64,000 nt of DNA from Haliscomenobacter sp965225875. GTDB taxonomy: Bacteria; Bacteroidota; Bacteroidia; Chitinophagales; Saprospiraceae. A program made the position numbers and the translations under genes. Of this stretch, positions 35,007-44,558 are shown in pieces. Numbering within the stretch: position 1 is the first letter of the stretch; every line of letters begins with the position of its first letter. The DNA lies in assembly GCF_965225875.1 (NCBI RefSeq), contig NZ_CBDDBS010000002.1, forward strand, positions 2,914,001 through 2,978,000, read 5' to 3'. A model generated the notes under the pieces. That model worked only from the letters and a program-made list of their open reading frames with translations, was not told the origin of the DNA and made no database searches.

Positions 35007-35385
35007 GAATTCTTTCTTAAGAGCGATCTGCAGTTTTTTGGCGAAAGCAAAAAACTGACTCAGGCTCAAAAAGTGAATAATGATGGCACAGCGCTTTGCG
35101 GGTTTGCCAGTTATCGCTTTTTGAAAGAAATGGTCTCCTACATTGAATTATCTTTTGGTGAGAGGATGCAAAATTATGGGGATTTTATTTTGGATGCAAG
35201 GGGTTGAGAATTTTTAATTGAACTGATCGTATTTGGGCCATCACTGTCCGAATGTGAACGTTTTGTAGAAACCAAAATCCAGTTATACCATTGACAATTA
35301 AAAAGATAGGTAGGTGGCATAAAATTTGGTTTAAAAACTAAATATCGACCCATAAAAAATTCCCAAGCAATTTAAAAGTTCAACT
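35007..35385 (+). other. 379-bp gap between the ABC-F gene and the permease pair
   Basis: An open frame of about 50 codons at 35050-35207 has no start or match I can defend. Before the permease gene, TTG at 35293 and TAAAATTTGG at 35321 form a possible promoter with loose spacing. Otherwise the region is AT-rich and lacks the long hairpins seen elsewhere. Confidence 0.3.
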
Positions 35386-37761
35386 ATGTACCGCAACCTC
35401 TTCAAAGTCGCTTTTCGCAGCCTCCTGAAAAACAGATCTTCCTCCCTGATCAACATTGGTGGATTGGCCGTAGGAATGGCGGTCGCCATGTTGGTCGGAT
35501 TGTGGATTTGGGACGAACTGTCCTTTGATCAGGATCAAAAAAACTACGGGCGCATTGCCCAGGTTTGGCAATTTGTAACTTTTGAAAAAGACAAAGCGGC
35601 TTATCAGGTCATGCCAATTCCTCTGGCAGAAGAGTTGCGCAGCAAGTATCCCGATTTTGAGGCAGTCAGTTTGTCCTCCAATACCATGGACCTCATTTTG
35701 GCCGACGGGGATAAAAAAATGGTCGGAACCGGCAATTTTGTCGAGCCAGTGTTCAGTGAAATGCTGGACTTGAACATGCTGGCGGGCAACCGGGACGCCC
35801 TAAAAGACATTCATTCCATTTTGCTTTCAGAGTCGCTGGCGAAAACCTTCTTTGGGGAGAACAAGCCACTCAATAAAATCATCAAAATCAACAATCGGCA
35901 AGACGTCAAGATTGCTGGTATCTACCAGGATTTTCCCTCCAACAGCTCCTTCAAGGACGTAAAACTCCTCGCACCCTGGGATTTGTTGTTGGCGACGGAT
36001 GAACTAACGGCACGCGCCAAAGACATCTGGGATGAAAATTCCAAACAACTGTTTGTACAACTCAAAGCGGGTGCTGATATTGAACAGGTGTCGGCCAAAA
36101 TCAAGGACATTCGGATGAAGCGGGACAATCCACCTTCCTACAAGCCGGAGTTTTTCCTGCATCCAATGTCGAAATGGCACCTGTACTCCAGCTTTAACCA
36201 GGGCGTCAATGATGGCGGGCTAATCAGGTTTGTCTGGCTCTTCGGGGCGATTGGAGTGTTTGTACTTCTGCTTGCTTGTGTCAATTTTATGAATTTGAGC
36301 ACCGCGCGTTCCGAACGGCGGGCCAAAGAAGTGGGCATTCGCAAAAGCATCGGCTCCGGCCGTGGCCAATTGATTTTGCAATTCTTTCAGGAGTCTTTTT
36401 TGGTGGTGGTTTTTGCCTTTGGTTTGTCTTTACTTTTGGTGCAACTCACCTTGCCTTTTTTTAACGATATCACCAATAAAAAAGTCGAAATTCTGTGGGA
36501 CAAGCCCTGGTTTTGGGCAGCAGGATTGGCCTTTATCCTATTTACCAGTTTGGTGGCAGGCAGTTATCCGGCTTTGTATTTGTCTTCGTTTCGGCCTATC
36601 AAAGTGTTGAAAGGAACCTTTCGGGCCGGACGGTTTGCGGCCATTCCGCGGCGGGTTTTGGTGGTTTTTCAATACACGGTTTCCATTACTTTGATCATAG
36701 GCACCCTGATTGTATTTCAGCAGATTCAATTTGCCAAAAACCGGCCAGTTGGTTACAGCCGCGATGGCCTGATTGAAATCACCATGAAGACACCTGAATT
36801 GAAGCAGCACTACGATGCCTTGCGCAATGATTTGTTCAAGGAGGGCGCAGTGGATGGGGTGTCAAAATCTTTTGGCTCAATCACGGTGGATTACGGTGGG
36901 GTGACTGGCCTGTCCTGGAAAGGGAAAAAAGAAGACCACAATCCCCTGTTGATCTCCAACGTCATTACCACTGATTACGGCAAAACGATTGGTTGGCAAT
37001 TGCTGGAAGGCAGGGATTTTTCGCCCCAGTTTTTAACGGATTCAGCTGCCATGGTCATCAATGAAGAAGCAGTAGCCCTGATGGGTTTTGAAAAGCCGGT
37101 GGATGAAATTGTAAAATGGGCCGGTCGGGATTATCGGGTGATCGGCGTGGTCAAAAACATCATCAAAGAGTCTCCTTTTGAAAGCATAAAACCTTCCTTT
37201 TATACCCTGGACAAGGGCATGGCCAACGTCATCAACATCAAACTGGCGGCTGGCTTGAGCACCAGTTCCGCTTTGAGCAAGGTGGAAAAGGTGGTCAAAA
37301 CCTACAACCCCTCGGCGCCTTTTGAGTACCAGTTTGTAGACGCAGAATACGCCCGGAAGTTTGAATTTGAAGTACAGATCGGCAAACTGGCGGCGTTTTT
37401 TGCCATCCTGGCCATCTTTATTTCCTGTTTGGGGCTTTTTGGTCTGGTTTCCTTTACGGCAGAGCAGCGCATCAAGGAGATTGGCATCCGCAAGGTGCTG
37501 GGCGCTTCCGTACTCAACCTCTGGGGCCTATTGTCCAAAGACTTTCTGGGCCTGGTTTTCATTGCCTTCGTGTTGGCGATTCCCATTGCCTATTACTACC
37601 TGAACGATTGGTTGCAGCAGTATACGTACCACATCAAAATCTCCTGGTGGATTTTTGCTGCGGCTGGAGCCGGGGCCTTGGTGATTACCGTTTTGACGGT
37701 GAGTTATCAGGCGATCCGGGCGGCGTTGGTGAATCCAGTTCAATCACTCAAATCCGAATAA
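35386..37761 (+). CDS. FtsX/MacB-like permease, first of a tandem pair
   Basis: 791 residues with the eight-helix architecture of MacB-type fused permeases: an N-terminal helix (SSSLINIGGLAVGMAVAMLVGLWI), a large periplasmic MacB_PCD domain, three helices (FVWLFGAIGVFVLLLACVNFMNLSTARSERRAKEVGIRKSIG marks the FtsX loop), then a second helix, domain and three-helix set (EQRIKEIGIRKVLGASV). These are part of ABC exporters or mechanotransmission systems. No ATPase or adaptor gene is adjacent (the ABC-F product is not a transporter ATPase). Only 3 bases separate it from its paralogue. Confidence 0.9.
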   Translation: MYRNLFKVAFRSLLKNRSSSLINIGGLAVGMAVAMLVGLWIWDELSFDQDQKNYGRIAQVWQFVTFEKDKAAYQVMPIPLAEELRSKYPDFEAVSLSSNTMDLILADGDKKMVGTGNFVEPVFSEMLDLNMLAGNRDALKDIHSILLSESLAKTFFGENKPLNKIIKINNRQDVKIAGIYQDFPSNSSFKDVKLLAPWDLLLATDELTARAKDIWDENSKQLFVQLKAGADIEQVSAKIKDIRMKRDNPPSYKPEFFLHPMSKWHLYSSFNQGVNDGGLIRFVWLFGAIGVFVLLLACVNFMNLSTARSERRAKEVGIRKSIGSGRGQLILQFFQESFLVVVFAFGLSLLLVQLTLPFFNDITNKKVEILWDKPWFWAAGLAFILFTSLVAGSYPALYLSSFRPIKVLKGTFRAGRFAAIPRRVLVVFQYTVSITLIIGTLIVFQQIQFAKNRPVGYSRDGLIEITMKTPELKQHYDALRNDLFKEGAVDGVSKSFGSITVDYGGVTGLSWKGKKEDHNPLLISNVITTDYGKTIGWQLLEGRDFSPQFLTDSAAMVINEEAVALMGFEKPVDEIVKWAGRDYRVIGVVKNIIKESPFESIKPSFYTLDKGMANVINIKLAAGLSTSSALSKVEKVVKTYNPSAPFEYQFVDAEYARKFEFEVQIGKLAAFFAILAIFISCLGLFGLVSFTAEQRIKEIGIRKVLGASVLNLWGLLSKDFLGLVFIAFVLAIPIAYYYLNDWLQQYTYHIKISWWIFAAAGAGALVITVLTVSYQAIRAALVNPVQSLKSE

Positions 37762-37764
37762 GCC

Positions 37765-40152
37765 ATGTACCGCAACTTCTTAAAAATCGCTTTTCGCAGC
37801 CTCCTGAAAAACAAGGTTTCGGCCTTCATCAACATCGCTGGGCTGGCCGTGGGCATGGCTGTAGCGATGCTGATTGCGCTTTGGGTGAACAATGAATTGT
37901 CGGCCAACCAGCACCACCAAAACTACCAAACCCTTTACCAGGTGATGATGCATCAAACTTTTGATGGGGAGCGCAGTTCACAAGTGGCTATGCCTTATCC
38001 ATTGGGGACTGAACTAAAAACAAAGTACCCCGATTTTAAAGCAGTTGCGATGTGTGATTGGGGAGAAAAACGGGCTTTGGTAGCTGGAAATAAAAAGTTC
38101 CTCAAAAAAGGGCATTACATTGGAACAGAGGCCATTGAGATGTTTTCATTGCCCATCTTGAGTGGTGATAAAAACCCCTTAAAAGACCCTTATTCGATTG
38201 TGCTGACCGAAAAAACCGCCCAAGCGATTTTTGGAAAACAAAATCCTCTTGATCAAATCATTCGGGTAGACAATATCGTGGATGTAAAAGTGACCGCCGT
38301 AGTGGCCGAACAGCCGCAAAATGCGAGTTTACAATTTGACTATTTGTTGCCCTGGGACTTACAGATCAAACTCTACGATTGGGTAAAAACCTCTGCAACC
38401 AATTGGAAGGACAACTCCTATCAGGTTTATGTACAACTCAAGGAAGGATTACAGCCAGAAAATACCGAGGCCAAAATCAAAGATGTGGTCCTGAACCATG
38501 TCAGTGAAGACAAATTGATGCAAAAAGCCATCAAACCTGCGGTTTTTCTCCACCCAATGTCAAAATGGCGATTGTATGGGGAATTTGAAAATGGGAAAAA
38601 CACGGGCGGTTTCATCAAATATGTGCGGCTGTTTGGGATTTTCGGGCTATTCATTTTGGTGATTGCCTGCATCAATTTTATGAACTTGAGTACAGCCCGC
38701 TCCGAAAAACGCGCCAAAGAAGTTGGGGTGCGCAAAGCCATAGGTTCAAGGCGGAAACAACTCATCGGACAGTTTTTAGGGGAATCGCTGCTCATCACAT
38801 TTTTGGCACTGGCCTTGGCTTTGATCCTGGTGGTAGTTTTTTTGCCCTCTTTCAATGCCCTCACCGAAACGGAGTTGAGCATTCAATTTGGGAGCCCGGC
38901 TTTTTGGGGAGTGATGCTTGTTTTTACCCTGTTTACCGGGCTTTTGGCCGGAAGTTATCCTGCGCTTTATTTGTCGTCTTTCAGTCCGCTGAAAATCCTT
39001 AAAGGTGGGTTTCGGGTGGGTAAAAATGCAGCCTTGCCCCGTAAAGTTTTGATCGTGGTACAATTTTCCTTCTCCATAGTGCTGATGATCGGCACCATGA
39101 TTATTTACCAACAAATCCAGTTTGTCAAAAACCGACCCATTGGATTCAACAACCAAGGCCTAATTTCGGTCGCTATTTCTCAAGATTTGACGCAGAATTT
39201 CGAGCCATTGCGCAATGAATTGCTGGCTTCGGGAATGGTGTCCTCGATTTGTATAGCGAGCTCGCCCGCCTCTGAAATTTGGAGCAACGGCAATGGTTGG
39301 GAATGGCGTGGCTCCACTCCAGCCGACAAAGGCACCCTTTTTAACATCATTGCCACCACGTATGACTACACTCAAACCATGGGCGTTGAACTCAAGGCAG
39401 GGCGGGATTTTTCCAGGGAATTCAGCACCGATGCTACGGGGGTGATCTTGAACGAAGCTGCCGTCAAACGGATGGGCTTGGAAAACCCCGTCGGTGAAGT
39501 AGTGAAATGGAATGGAAAAGCCCTGAGCGTCGTTGGAGTAATTCCCAACATCAACATGGAATCGCCTTTCCAAAGCATCTCACCCCTATCAATCGTATTC
39601 GATAAAGATTGGGTGGAGTGCCTATGTGTGAGGATAAATCCCAATGTTTCAAGCTCGGAGGCCATGGCCAAAATTGGGCCGATATTCGACAAATACAATC
39701 CCGGATTTCCATTTGACTATGCCTTTGCGGATGCCGAATACGCCAAAAAATTCAAATACACTGCCTTCATTGGCAACCTTTCTTTGATTGTCTCCATTTT
39801 AGCCATTTTTATTTCGTGCCTGGGTTTATTTGGTTTGGCGTCCTTCATGGCTGAGCAGCGCACCAAAGAAATTGGCATTCGCAAAGTTTTGGGCGCATCG
39901 GTAGCCAAACTCTGGCAATCCTTATCCAAAGACTTCGTGGTTTTGGTGCTGATCTCTTGCCTGATTGCTACACCCATTGCTTATTATTTTATGAACGAGT
40001 GGCTGCAAAAATATACCTACCGCATCGAAATTTCCTGGTGGGTTTTTGCTGTGGCTGTTATAGGTGCGTTGGCGATTACTTTGCTGACGGTGAGTTATCA
40101 GGCATTCAAGGCGGCCTTGGTGAATCCGGTGAAGTCATTGAAATCGGAGTGA
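37765..40152 (+). CDS. FtsX/MacB-like permease, second of a tandem pair
   Basis: 795 residues, the same architecture as the preceding gene and near-identical at key points (MYRNFLKIAFRSLLKNK; NFMNLSTARSEKRAKEVGVRKAIG; AEQRTKEIGIRKVLGASVAKLW; QAFKAALVNPVKSLKSE). The copies differ strongly in the periplasmic domains, which suggests a duplication followed by divergence of the outward part. The two could form a heterodimer. The ATPase partner must be encoded elsewhere. Confidence 0.9.
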   Translation: MYRNFLKIAFRSLLKNKVSAFINIAGLAVGMAVAMLIALWVNNELSANQHHQNYQTLYQVMMHQTFDGERSSQVAMPYPLGTELKTKYPDFKAVAMCDWGEKRALVAGNKKFLKKGHYIGTEAIEMFSLPILSGDKNPLKDPYSIVLTEKTAQAIFGKQNPLDQIIRVDNIVDVKVTAVVAEQPQNASLQFDYLLPWDLQIKLYDWVKTSATNWKDNSYQVYVQLKEGLQPENTEAKIKDVVLNHVSEDKLMQKAIKPAVFLHPMSKWRLYGEFENGKNTGGFIKYVRLFGIFGLFILVIACINFMNLSTARSEKRAKEVGVRKAIGSRRKQLIGQFLGESLLITFLALALALILVVVFLPSFNALTETELSIQFGSPAFWGVMLVFTLFTGLLAGSYPALYLSSFSPLKILKGGFRVGKNAALPRKVLIVVQFSFSIVLMIGTMIIYQQIQFVKNRPIGFNNQGLISVAISQDLTQNFEPLRNELLASGMVSSICIASSPASEIWSNGNGWEWRGSTPADKGTLFNIIATTYDYTQTMGVELKAGRDFSREFSTDATGVILNEAAVKRMGLENPVGEVVKWNGKALSVVGVIPNINMESPFQSISPLSIVFDKDWVECLCVRINPNVSSSEAMAKIGPIFDKYNPGFPFDYAFADAEYAKKFKYTAFIGNLSLIVSILAIFISCLGLFGLASFMAEQRTKEIGIRKVLGASVAKLWQSLSKDFVVLVLISCLIATPIAYYFMNEWLQKYTYRIEISWWVFAVAVIGALAITLLTVSYQAFKAALVNPVKSLKSE

Positions 40153-40160
40153 TAAAGTGG

Positions 40161-40234
40161 GGGCAACGCACCGTAGAGACGCACGGCTGTGCGTCTCTAC
40201 AATCCGGAATCATCCATCATTTTTTGTGTTGCCC
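40161..40234. terminator. Nested hairpin after the permease pair
   Basis: A perfect 12-bp stem GTAGAGACGCAC/GTGCGTCTCTAC (40173-40184 and 40189-40200, loop GGCT) lies inside an outer stem GGGCAACGCA/TGTGTTGCCC (40161-40170 and 40225-40234). It begins 8 bases after the permease stop. The inner stem belongs to a type of GTAGAGACGC repeat seen in several phyla (from memory). Confidence 0.75.
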
Positions 40235-40325
40235 GATTTTGTTATTTACTCGAATGATTATAGCAATTTCTCTGGACCTTTTCCATTTCTTAACCCAGGT
40301 CAATGAACCCGAAAAATCAGCGCTA

Positions 40326-40333
40326 TAATTTTG
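40326..40333 (+). promoter_or_regulatory. -7 element of the MDR oxidoreductase gene
   Basis: TAATTTTG fits TAnnTTTG. Transcription would start close to 40340, so an ATG at 40338 would be too early and the ATG at 40371 would have a leader of about 30 bases. No clear -33 is present. Confidence 0.45.
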
Positions 40334-40370
40334 TGTCATGAAAAAATCAAACACAATAACAAGCGTTGAC

Positions 40371-41339
40371 ATGAAAGCAATTGAATATCTGCAATACGGA
40401 GAAGCAACAGTTCTCCAAGTCAGTGAAGTAACCAAACCCTCTCCCAAGCCCAATGAGGTACTGATCCGAAACTACGCCAGCACCGTTACCGCCGCGGACA
40501 TAATGATGCGCAACGGCAAGCCACTGATTGGTCGACTTTACCTCGGTTTGAACAAACCCAGCCGAACCATCCTGGGCTTTGAATTTGCCGGCGAAGTTGT
40601 CGAAGTAGGTGCTGAGGTTACCCTGTTCAAATCTGGCGACAAGGTTTTTGGTGGCACTACTACCCTCGGTTGCTACGCGGAATATGTATGTGTGAGTGAA
40701 AATGACGTCATCACCACCATGCCCAACAACATCAGCTATCAGGAGGCCGCTCCGGTCAGTGGAAGTGCCATCACGGTTTTGAATTTTTTGAAAGGCCTGG
40801 CCAAAATCCAGCCGAACCAAAAAGTGCTGATCAACGGTGCGTCTGGCGCATTGGGCACTTACGCGGTACAAATTGCCAAACATTATGGCGCAGTAGTAAC
40901 GGGCGTTTGTAGCACTGGCAACGTAGAAATGGTCAAAGCTTTGGGGGCGGTCACCGTGATTGATTACACCCGGGAAGACTTCACCAAAAATGGTGAACAA
41001 TACGACATCATTTTTGATACGGTGGGCAAAAGGAGTTTTGGAGAATGCAAAAATTCACTCAGCCAGAACGGGATTTACCTTTCAAGCGTGATTGATTTTT
41101 CCTTGCTGCTGCACATGATCTGGACCTCGATATTTGGCAGCAAAAAAGCCAAATCTTCCTCAACTGGAATGCTGCCAGTGAAGGCACGTTTTGCCTATTT
41201 TCTGGAGATTAAGGAGCTGTTGAGATTGGGGAAAATTAAAACGGTGATCGACCAGCATTTCCCCTTATCACAATTGGCGGCGGCGCATCAGTACGTTGAA
41301 AAAGGGCACAAAAGGGGAAATTTGGTCATAATGGTTTAA
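40371..41339 (+). CDS. MDR-family NAD(P)H-dependent oxidoreductase (quinone reductase-like)
   Basis: 322 residues from ATG 40371. The family starts MKAIEYLQYG-like and the -7 element at 40326 supports this start; an in-frame ATG at 40338 would add 11 residues. It has the GroES-like fold (PNEVLIRNYASTVTAADIMMRNGK, FEFAGEVVEVG) and the cofactor site VLINGASGALGTYAVQIAKHYGA. Zinc-binding cysteines are not in the usual places, as in quinone oxidoreductases. Its last four bases overlap the stop of the convergent Crp gene. Confidence 0.85.
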   Translation: MKAIEYLQYGEATVLQVSEVTKPSPKPNEVLIRNYASTVTAADIMMRNGKPLIGRLYLGLNKPSRTILGFEFAGEVVEVGAEVTLFKSGDKVFGGTTTLGCYAEYVCVSENDVITTMPNNISYQEAAPVSGSAITVLNFLKGLAKIQPNQKVLINGASGALGTYAVQIAKHYGAVVTGVCSTGNVEMVKALGAVTVIDYTREDFTKNGEQYDIIFDTVGKRSFGECKNSLSQNGIYLSSVIDFSLLLHMIWTSIFGSKKAKSSSTGMLPVKARFAYFLEIKELLRLGKIKTVIDQHFPLSQLAAAHQYVEKGHKRGNLVIMV

Positions 41340-41914
41340 GGCTTTTGATTCAGTCTTTTCCGAATTCTGCTCAATGATTCCGGTTTTACCCCCAAATAAC
41401 TGGCCAGTTGATACTGCGGGATTCGTTGGAACAAATCTGGGCGGGTGTTCAATAATTTCAAATAGCGCTGTTCCGGGGAGTCGGTCAGGTAAGCAGTTAA
41501 GGCTTGTTTTTGTTCGGCAAAAGCAGCTTCCACAACCGCTCGGGAGATGGTTTCAAAACGGGGAAAACGTTTAAACATTTCCTGAGCTTCGCGCTCATTC
41601 CCAATCGACACCGAGGTGTCTTCCACACAAACCAGATTGTGCATGGCCGGGCTGGGTGCACCGAAATTGCCCAAAGAAATCACCCATTGTTCCTCAGTGA
41701 AAAAATTGGTCGTTTTTTCCTCGCCATCGACTAAAATGTACTCTCTGATGCAGCCTTCCAAAATGAAGTAGGAATTAACCTGAATTTGTCCTTCCCGCAA
41801 AAGCAGGGTGCCTTTTTTGAAGGTCTCGACGCGCATACTGGCTTCGATTGCGGCGGCCTCTTCTGCGGAGAGAGGGCTTATTTTGGAAAAGTGTTGTACA
41901 AATTTGTTGTTCAT
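41336..41914 (-). CDS. Crp/Fnr-family regulator
   Basis: 192 residues. An N-terminal cyclic-nucleotide-binding-like domain (KGTLLLREGQIQVNSYFILEGCIREYILVDGEEKTTNFFTEEQW) is followed by a C-terminal helix pattern with QYLASYLGVKPESLSRIRKRL, i.e. a shortened Crp-type HTH found widely in Bacteroidetes. No iron-sulfur cysteines of the FNR type are present. It is convergent with the oxidoreductase and has its own promoter. Confidence 0.88.
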   Translation of the reverse strand: MNNKFVQHFSKISPLSAEEAAAIEASMRVETFKKGTLLLREGQIQVNSYFILEGCIREYILVDGEEKTTNFFTEEQWVISLGNFGAPSPAMHNLVCVEDTSVSIGNEREAQEMFKRFPRFETISRAVVEAAFAEQKQALTAYLTDSPEQRYLKLLNTRPDLFQRIPQYQLASYLGVKPESLSRIRKRLNQKP

Positions 41915-41953
41915 TGCTCAATGCTTATCCAAGTGTGGGCTGTTGTCAGCTTC

Positions 41954-41961
41954 CAAATTTA
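41954..41961 (-). promoter_or_regulatory. -7 element of the Crp/Fnr-type gene
   Basis: TAAATTTG on the minus strand, about 40 bases before the start codon. It is a perfect TAnnTTTG, but no -33 stands out at the right distance. Confidence 0.4.
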
Positions 41962-41981
41962 ACGATTAATGAGCTATTGGT

Positions 41982-43052
41982 TCATTTTGTATCAAAAAAT
42001 CCCTTGATCGGCCGGACAAAAAGCCCCGAAGTAGTAGCCAGGAAAACGGTATCACCCAAAATTTCAACACCATTTATTCTCGTTCCTTCAACACCATCGT
42101 TTTTGAGAAAACGTTGTTTATAACTCGAACCATTCCATTTTAAGGTAAATAAATTATCCCGATAAACGCCAATTAAGCTATCGTTGATCACATAATAATT
42201 GCTAAAGGTCATTGAAGTATTTATGCCGCCGAATTCCTGCCAGCTATCCCCGTTATTGCTTGAAATTAAAAGTCGGTCGTTTTCACCATGGGCGTAAATT
42301 CTCCCTTGCCACTCATAAAAAGCATCAATTGTAGCTGGACCGTAAACCCGTTCAAAGGTTCCATTTTCTTTTATTTTATAGATGCCATTGCTCGAAAGAT
42401 CCAGCAGAAAATAATCATTTACGGCAGCGATGTGCCTTACATAGGCATCCACACCAGTTTTGGGAATGGCTATTTTTTTCGTAAATAAGGTATCAACATA
42501 GGGAAAGCTCGGGCTGGTTTTAATTTTCAAAAGCATGAAGGTGAGTACCGGGACAGGCCGATTATTGAAATAAGCCAAGAGCAAGGCCCCGTTTTTGTTG
42601 ATGGCCATGGACTTAAACAGGGTGTAATAATGCTTCTGAATGGCGCTCAGGCTAGGGTCAATTTTTTTTAAATTAAAATAGCCTCCCGAAAGGCTTACCA
42701 GGGGGTGAGCATTGTTGATTACCCGCAGGATTGTGTCCGAATAAGGGAACGCACAAAAATCACCGTTGATGGGAATTCTGATTTCAATGTCGGTTGGCAG
42801 GGCGGCAGCATATACCGTAATTCCTGTGGTTGCATTTTGATTGGTAAGGGCGGTGAAATTGTAGGGCTGTTGCAGGTAAATGGAATTAGCTTTTTTCCCT
42901 GAACTTAAGAAGATTTTTTCCGTACCTGTAAATCGCTTTTTTTCGATCCAACTATACTTTTTTTCAACAGGAATTTCGAGAATTTCTGTTCTTTTTTCGC
43001 AGGCGACAATGAGGGATATGCCCGCAAAGAGTAAGGTAAATTTGTGCTTCAT
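41982..43052 (-). CDS. Lipoprotein of unknown function, possible beta-propeller
   Basis: 356 residues with a lipoprotein signal KFTLLFAGISLIVACEKR (Cys18). The second half has sialidase/BNR-like repeats: RLLISSNNGDSWQEFGG and ...GDTVFLATTSGLFVRP, suggesting a propeller fold. No enzyme motif is visible. It is monocistronic and sits upstream of the leftward Crp gene, 67 bases away. Confidence 0.7.
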   Translation of the reverse strand: MKHKFTLLFAGISLIVACEKRTEILEIPVEKKYSWIEKKRFTGTEKIFLSSGKKANSIYLQQPYNFTALTNQNATTGITVYAAALPTDIEIRIPINGDFCAFPYSDTILRVINNAHPLVSLSGGYFNLKKIDPSLSAIQKHYYTLFKSMAINKNGALLLAYFNNRPVPVLTFMLLKIKTSPSFPYVDTLFTKKIAIPKTGVDAYVRHIAAVNDYFLLDLSSNGIYKIKENGTFERVYGPATIDAFYEWQGRIYAHGENDRLLISSNNGDSWQEFGGINTSMTFSNYYVINDSLIGVYRDNLFTLKWNGSSYKQRFLKNDGVEGTRINGVEILGDTVFLATTSGLFVRPIKGFFDTK

Positions 43053-43198
43053 AACAGTGTCGGTGATGGTATAATTGACTAAAAGACAAGCTTAAACCTT
43101 TGACTGTTGCAAAGGCTCAGTGTTAAAAATTTCTACCCTGAAATTACAACTACCGTACCGTTAATAATATCGCCATTGCGTTACTTTCCTACTGCTGT

Positions 43199-43708
43199 TC
43201 AATAATTTAAACTCCAAAGGGTGTAATTTAAAAAGCTGGCAAAGGATACCCATAAAACGTAAGGAATCAGTAGGTAGGCTGCTGTTTTTGAAATTTTCGC
43301 GAAGTGATAAACCGTCAGGAGGATCATGGCCAGCAGCAACAGAATCTCGATCAAGGCAAAAAATGGCGCCTGGAACTTGAAAAAAATAATGCTCCAGCAA
43401 AAATTAAGGAAGAGTTGGATAGCAAATGCCAGATAGGCACTGCGTTTGTTGGCTTCAGGAGTTTCGTTTTTCCAAATTAGCCAAAAAGCAATCCCCATGA
43501 GGGCATACAAAGTAGTCCATACTGGCGCAAAAAGAAAGCTCGGAGGGTTCCAGGAAGGTTTTTGAAGGTTGTCAAACCAGGTATTCATGGCCGCACTGCC
43601 GATCAGGCCGCTGGTGAATCCAATTACCTCACAAGCGAGGATGGCAATGATTAATTTCCAGATGGAGGATGTGTTGCGCTGTTTGCGCATTGGAGTTGTG
43701 GTTGTCAT
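43199..43708 (-). CDS. tspO: TspO/MBR family membrane protein
   Basis: 169 residues with five membrane helices and the family signatures LQKPSWNPPSFLFAPVWTTLYALMGIAFWLIWK, LFLNFCWSIIFF and a WVSFASFLNYTLW tail. TspO proteins bind tetrapyrroles and cholesterol-like molecules and influence stress responses. The first codons overlap the end of the upstream endonuclease-type gene by four bases, so both come from one mRNA. Confidence 0.92.
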   Translation of the reverse strand: MTTTTPMRKQRNTSSIWKLIIAILACEVIGFTSGLIGSAAMNTWFDNLQKPSWNPPSFLFAPVWTTLYALMGIAFWLIWKNETPEANKRSAYLAFAIQLFLNFCWSIIFFKFQAPFFALIEILLLLAMILLTVYHFAKISKTAAYLLIPYVLWVSFASFLNYTLWSLNY

Positions 43709-44418
43709 TCTCCAAAGTTAACGAATAATGGGGTATGATCACTATAGTTTATCCACTGTTCGTATTTTCCTATTTCTATCGCTGTGACTTTGTGGTAGAG
43801 CTCAGCGGAACTGAAGCAATAATCGAGGTGATAAGGTTTGTTTTTGTTCCGGTAGAGGTAAAAAGTCGGGTCATTTTCTTGGCCTTGTTCCTGATTCAAA
43901 TACCCGTGATAAACGCTGTGAATGTTTTTCTCGGCCAGCTTGGCCACTACTGCTGAGTGATTACCCATTCTGCGGGGCCTATCCCAAATTTTGTTGCTGT
44001 TAAAGTCGCCTGTTAAGATGCTCCGTTCACTGTTTAAAAGGTGTTCGTAATGGTGCAGCGCTTTCCAGATTTGCTCCACATACTGCCCATCCGGATCCTC
44101 GCGATTGTTGGCCCAAATGGCAAAAAGGGTGAAGTCAAATTGCCCACCAGTAACCGCAATGGGTAAAATGATTTTTAGGGCGGGGTTGTGTTGCTCGTGC
44201 AGTTGAAATTTGTAGTCGCTGTAAGAAAAAACGCCAAGTCCTTTGTGTACGTTGTCGCCAACCCAAAGCAGATCATTGGGCTGTGGGGTGGTTGAGTTGA
44301 AGACTAGTTTATCGGGGTGCTCACATTCTGGAACCACCACAATATCCGGGCGGTGCAGCAAAATTTGGGCTGCTTTTTTTCTGAATGCGCCTTGGCAATT
44401 CCAGGTGATTAATTTCAT
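43705..44418 (-). CDS. Endonuclease/exonuclease/phosphatase (EEP) family protein
   Basis: 237 residues starting MKLITWNCQGAFRKKA, the EEP start with the metal-site asparagine. Further motifs are IVVVPECE (catalytic glutamate), ILTGDFNSNKIW and YSDHTPLFVNF with the SDH histidine. No signal peptide. The substrate may be DNA, phosphoinositide-like lipid or another phosphodiester; this cannot be told. Overlaps tspO. Confidence 0.85.
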   Translation of the reverse strand: MKLITWNCQGAFRKKAAQILLHRPDIVVVPECEHPDKLVFNSTTPQPNDLLWVGDNVHKGLGVFSYSDYKFQLHEQHNPALKIILPIAVTGGQFDFTLFAIWANNREDPDGQYVEQIWKALHHYEHLLNSERSILTGDFNSNKIWDRPRRMGNHSAVVAKLAEKNIHSVYHGYLNQEQGQENDPTFYLYRNKNKPYHLDYCFSSAELYHKVTAIEIGKYEQWINYSDHTPLFVNFGE

Positions 44419-44494
44419 TTTTGGTCTTTAGACATGCTCTTACTTGAAATTGGGAATAAATATAATCGATAGCTGTATATTCTTTAAAAAACAA

Positions 44495-44526
44495 AGAAGG
44501 GTAAGGAGTTACCCCCTTACCCTTCT
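44495..44526 (-). terminator. Terminator of the DUF4394 gene
   Basis: A perfect 11-bp stem (AGAAGGGTAAG/CTTACCCTTCT) with a 10-base loop is followed on the minus strand by TTGTTTTTT. It lies 32 bases beyond the DUF4394 stop. Confidence 0.85.
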
Positions 44527-44558
44527 AAACGCTAAATTTACCCAATTTATCTGAAAAA

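Noticed and set aside
34974..35207. 77-codon rightward frame at the start of the ABC-F gene
   Set aside because: Overlaps the true start and has no match; the unpaired second half is too short to support.
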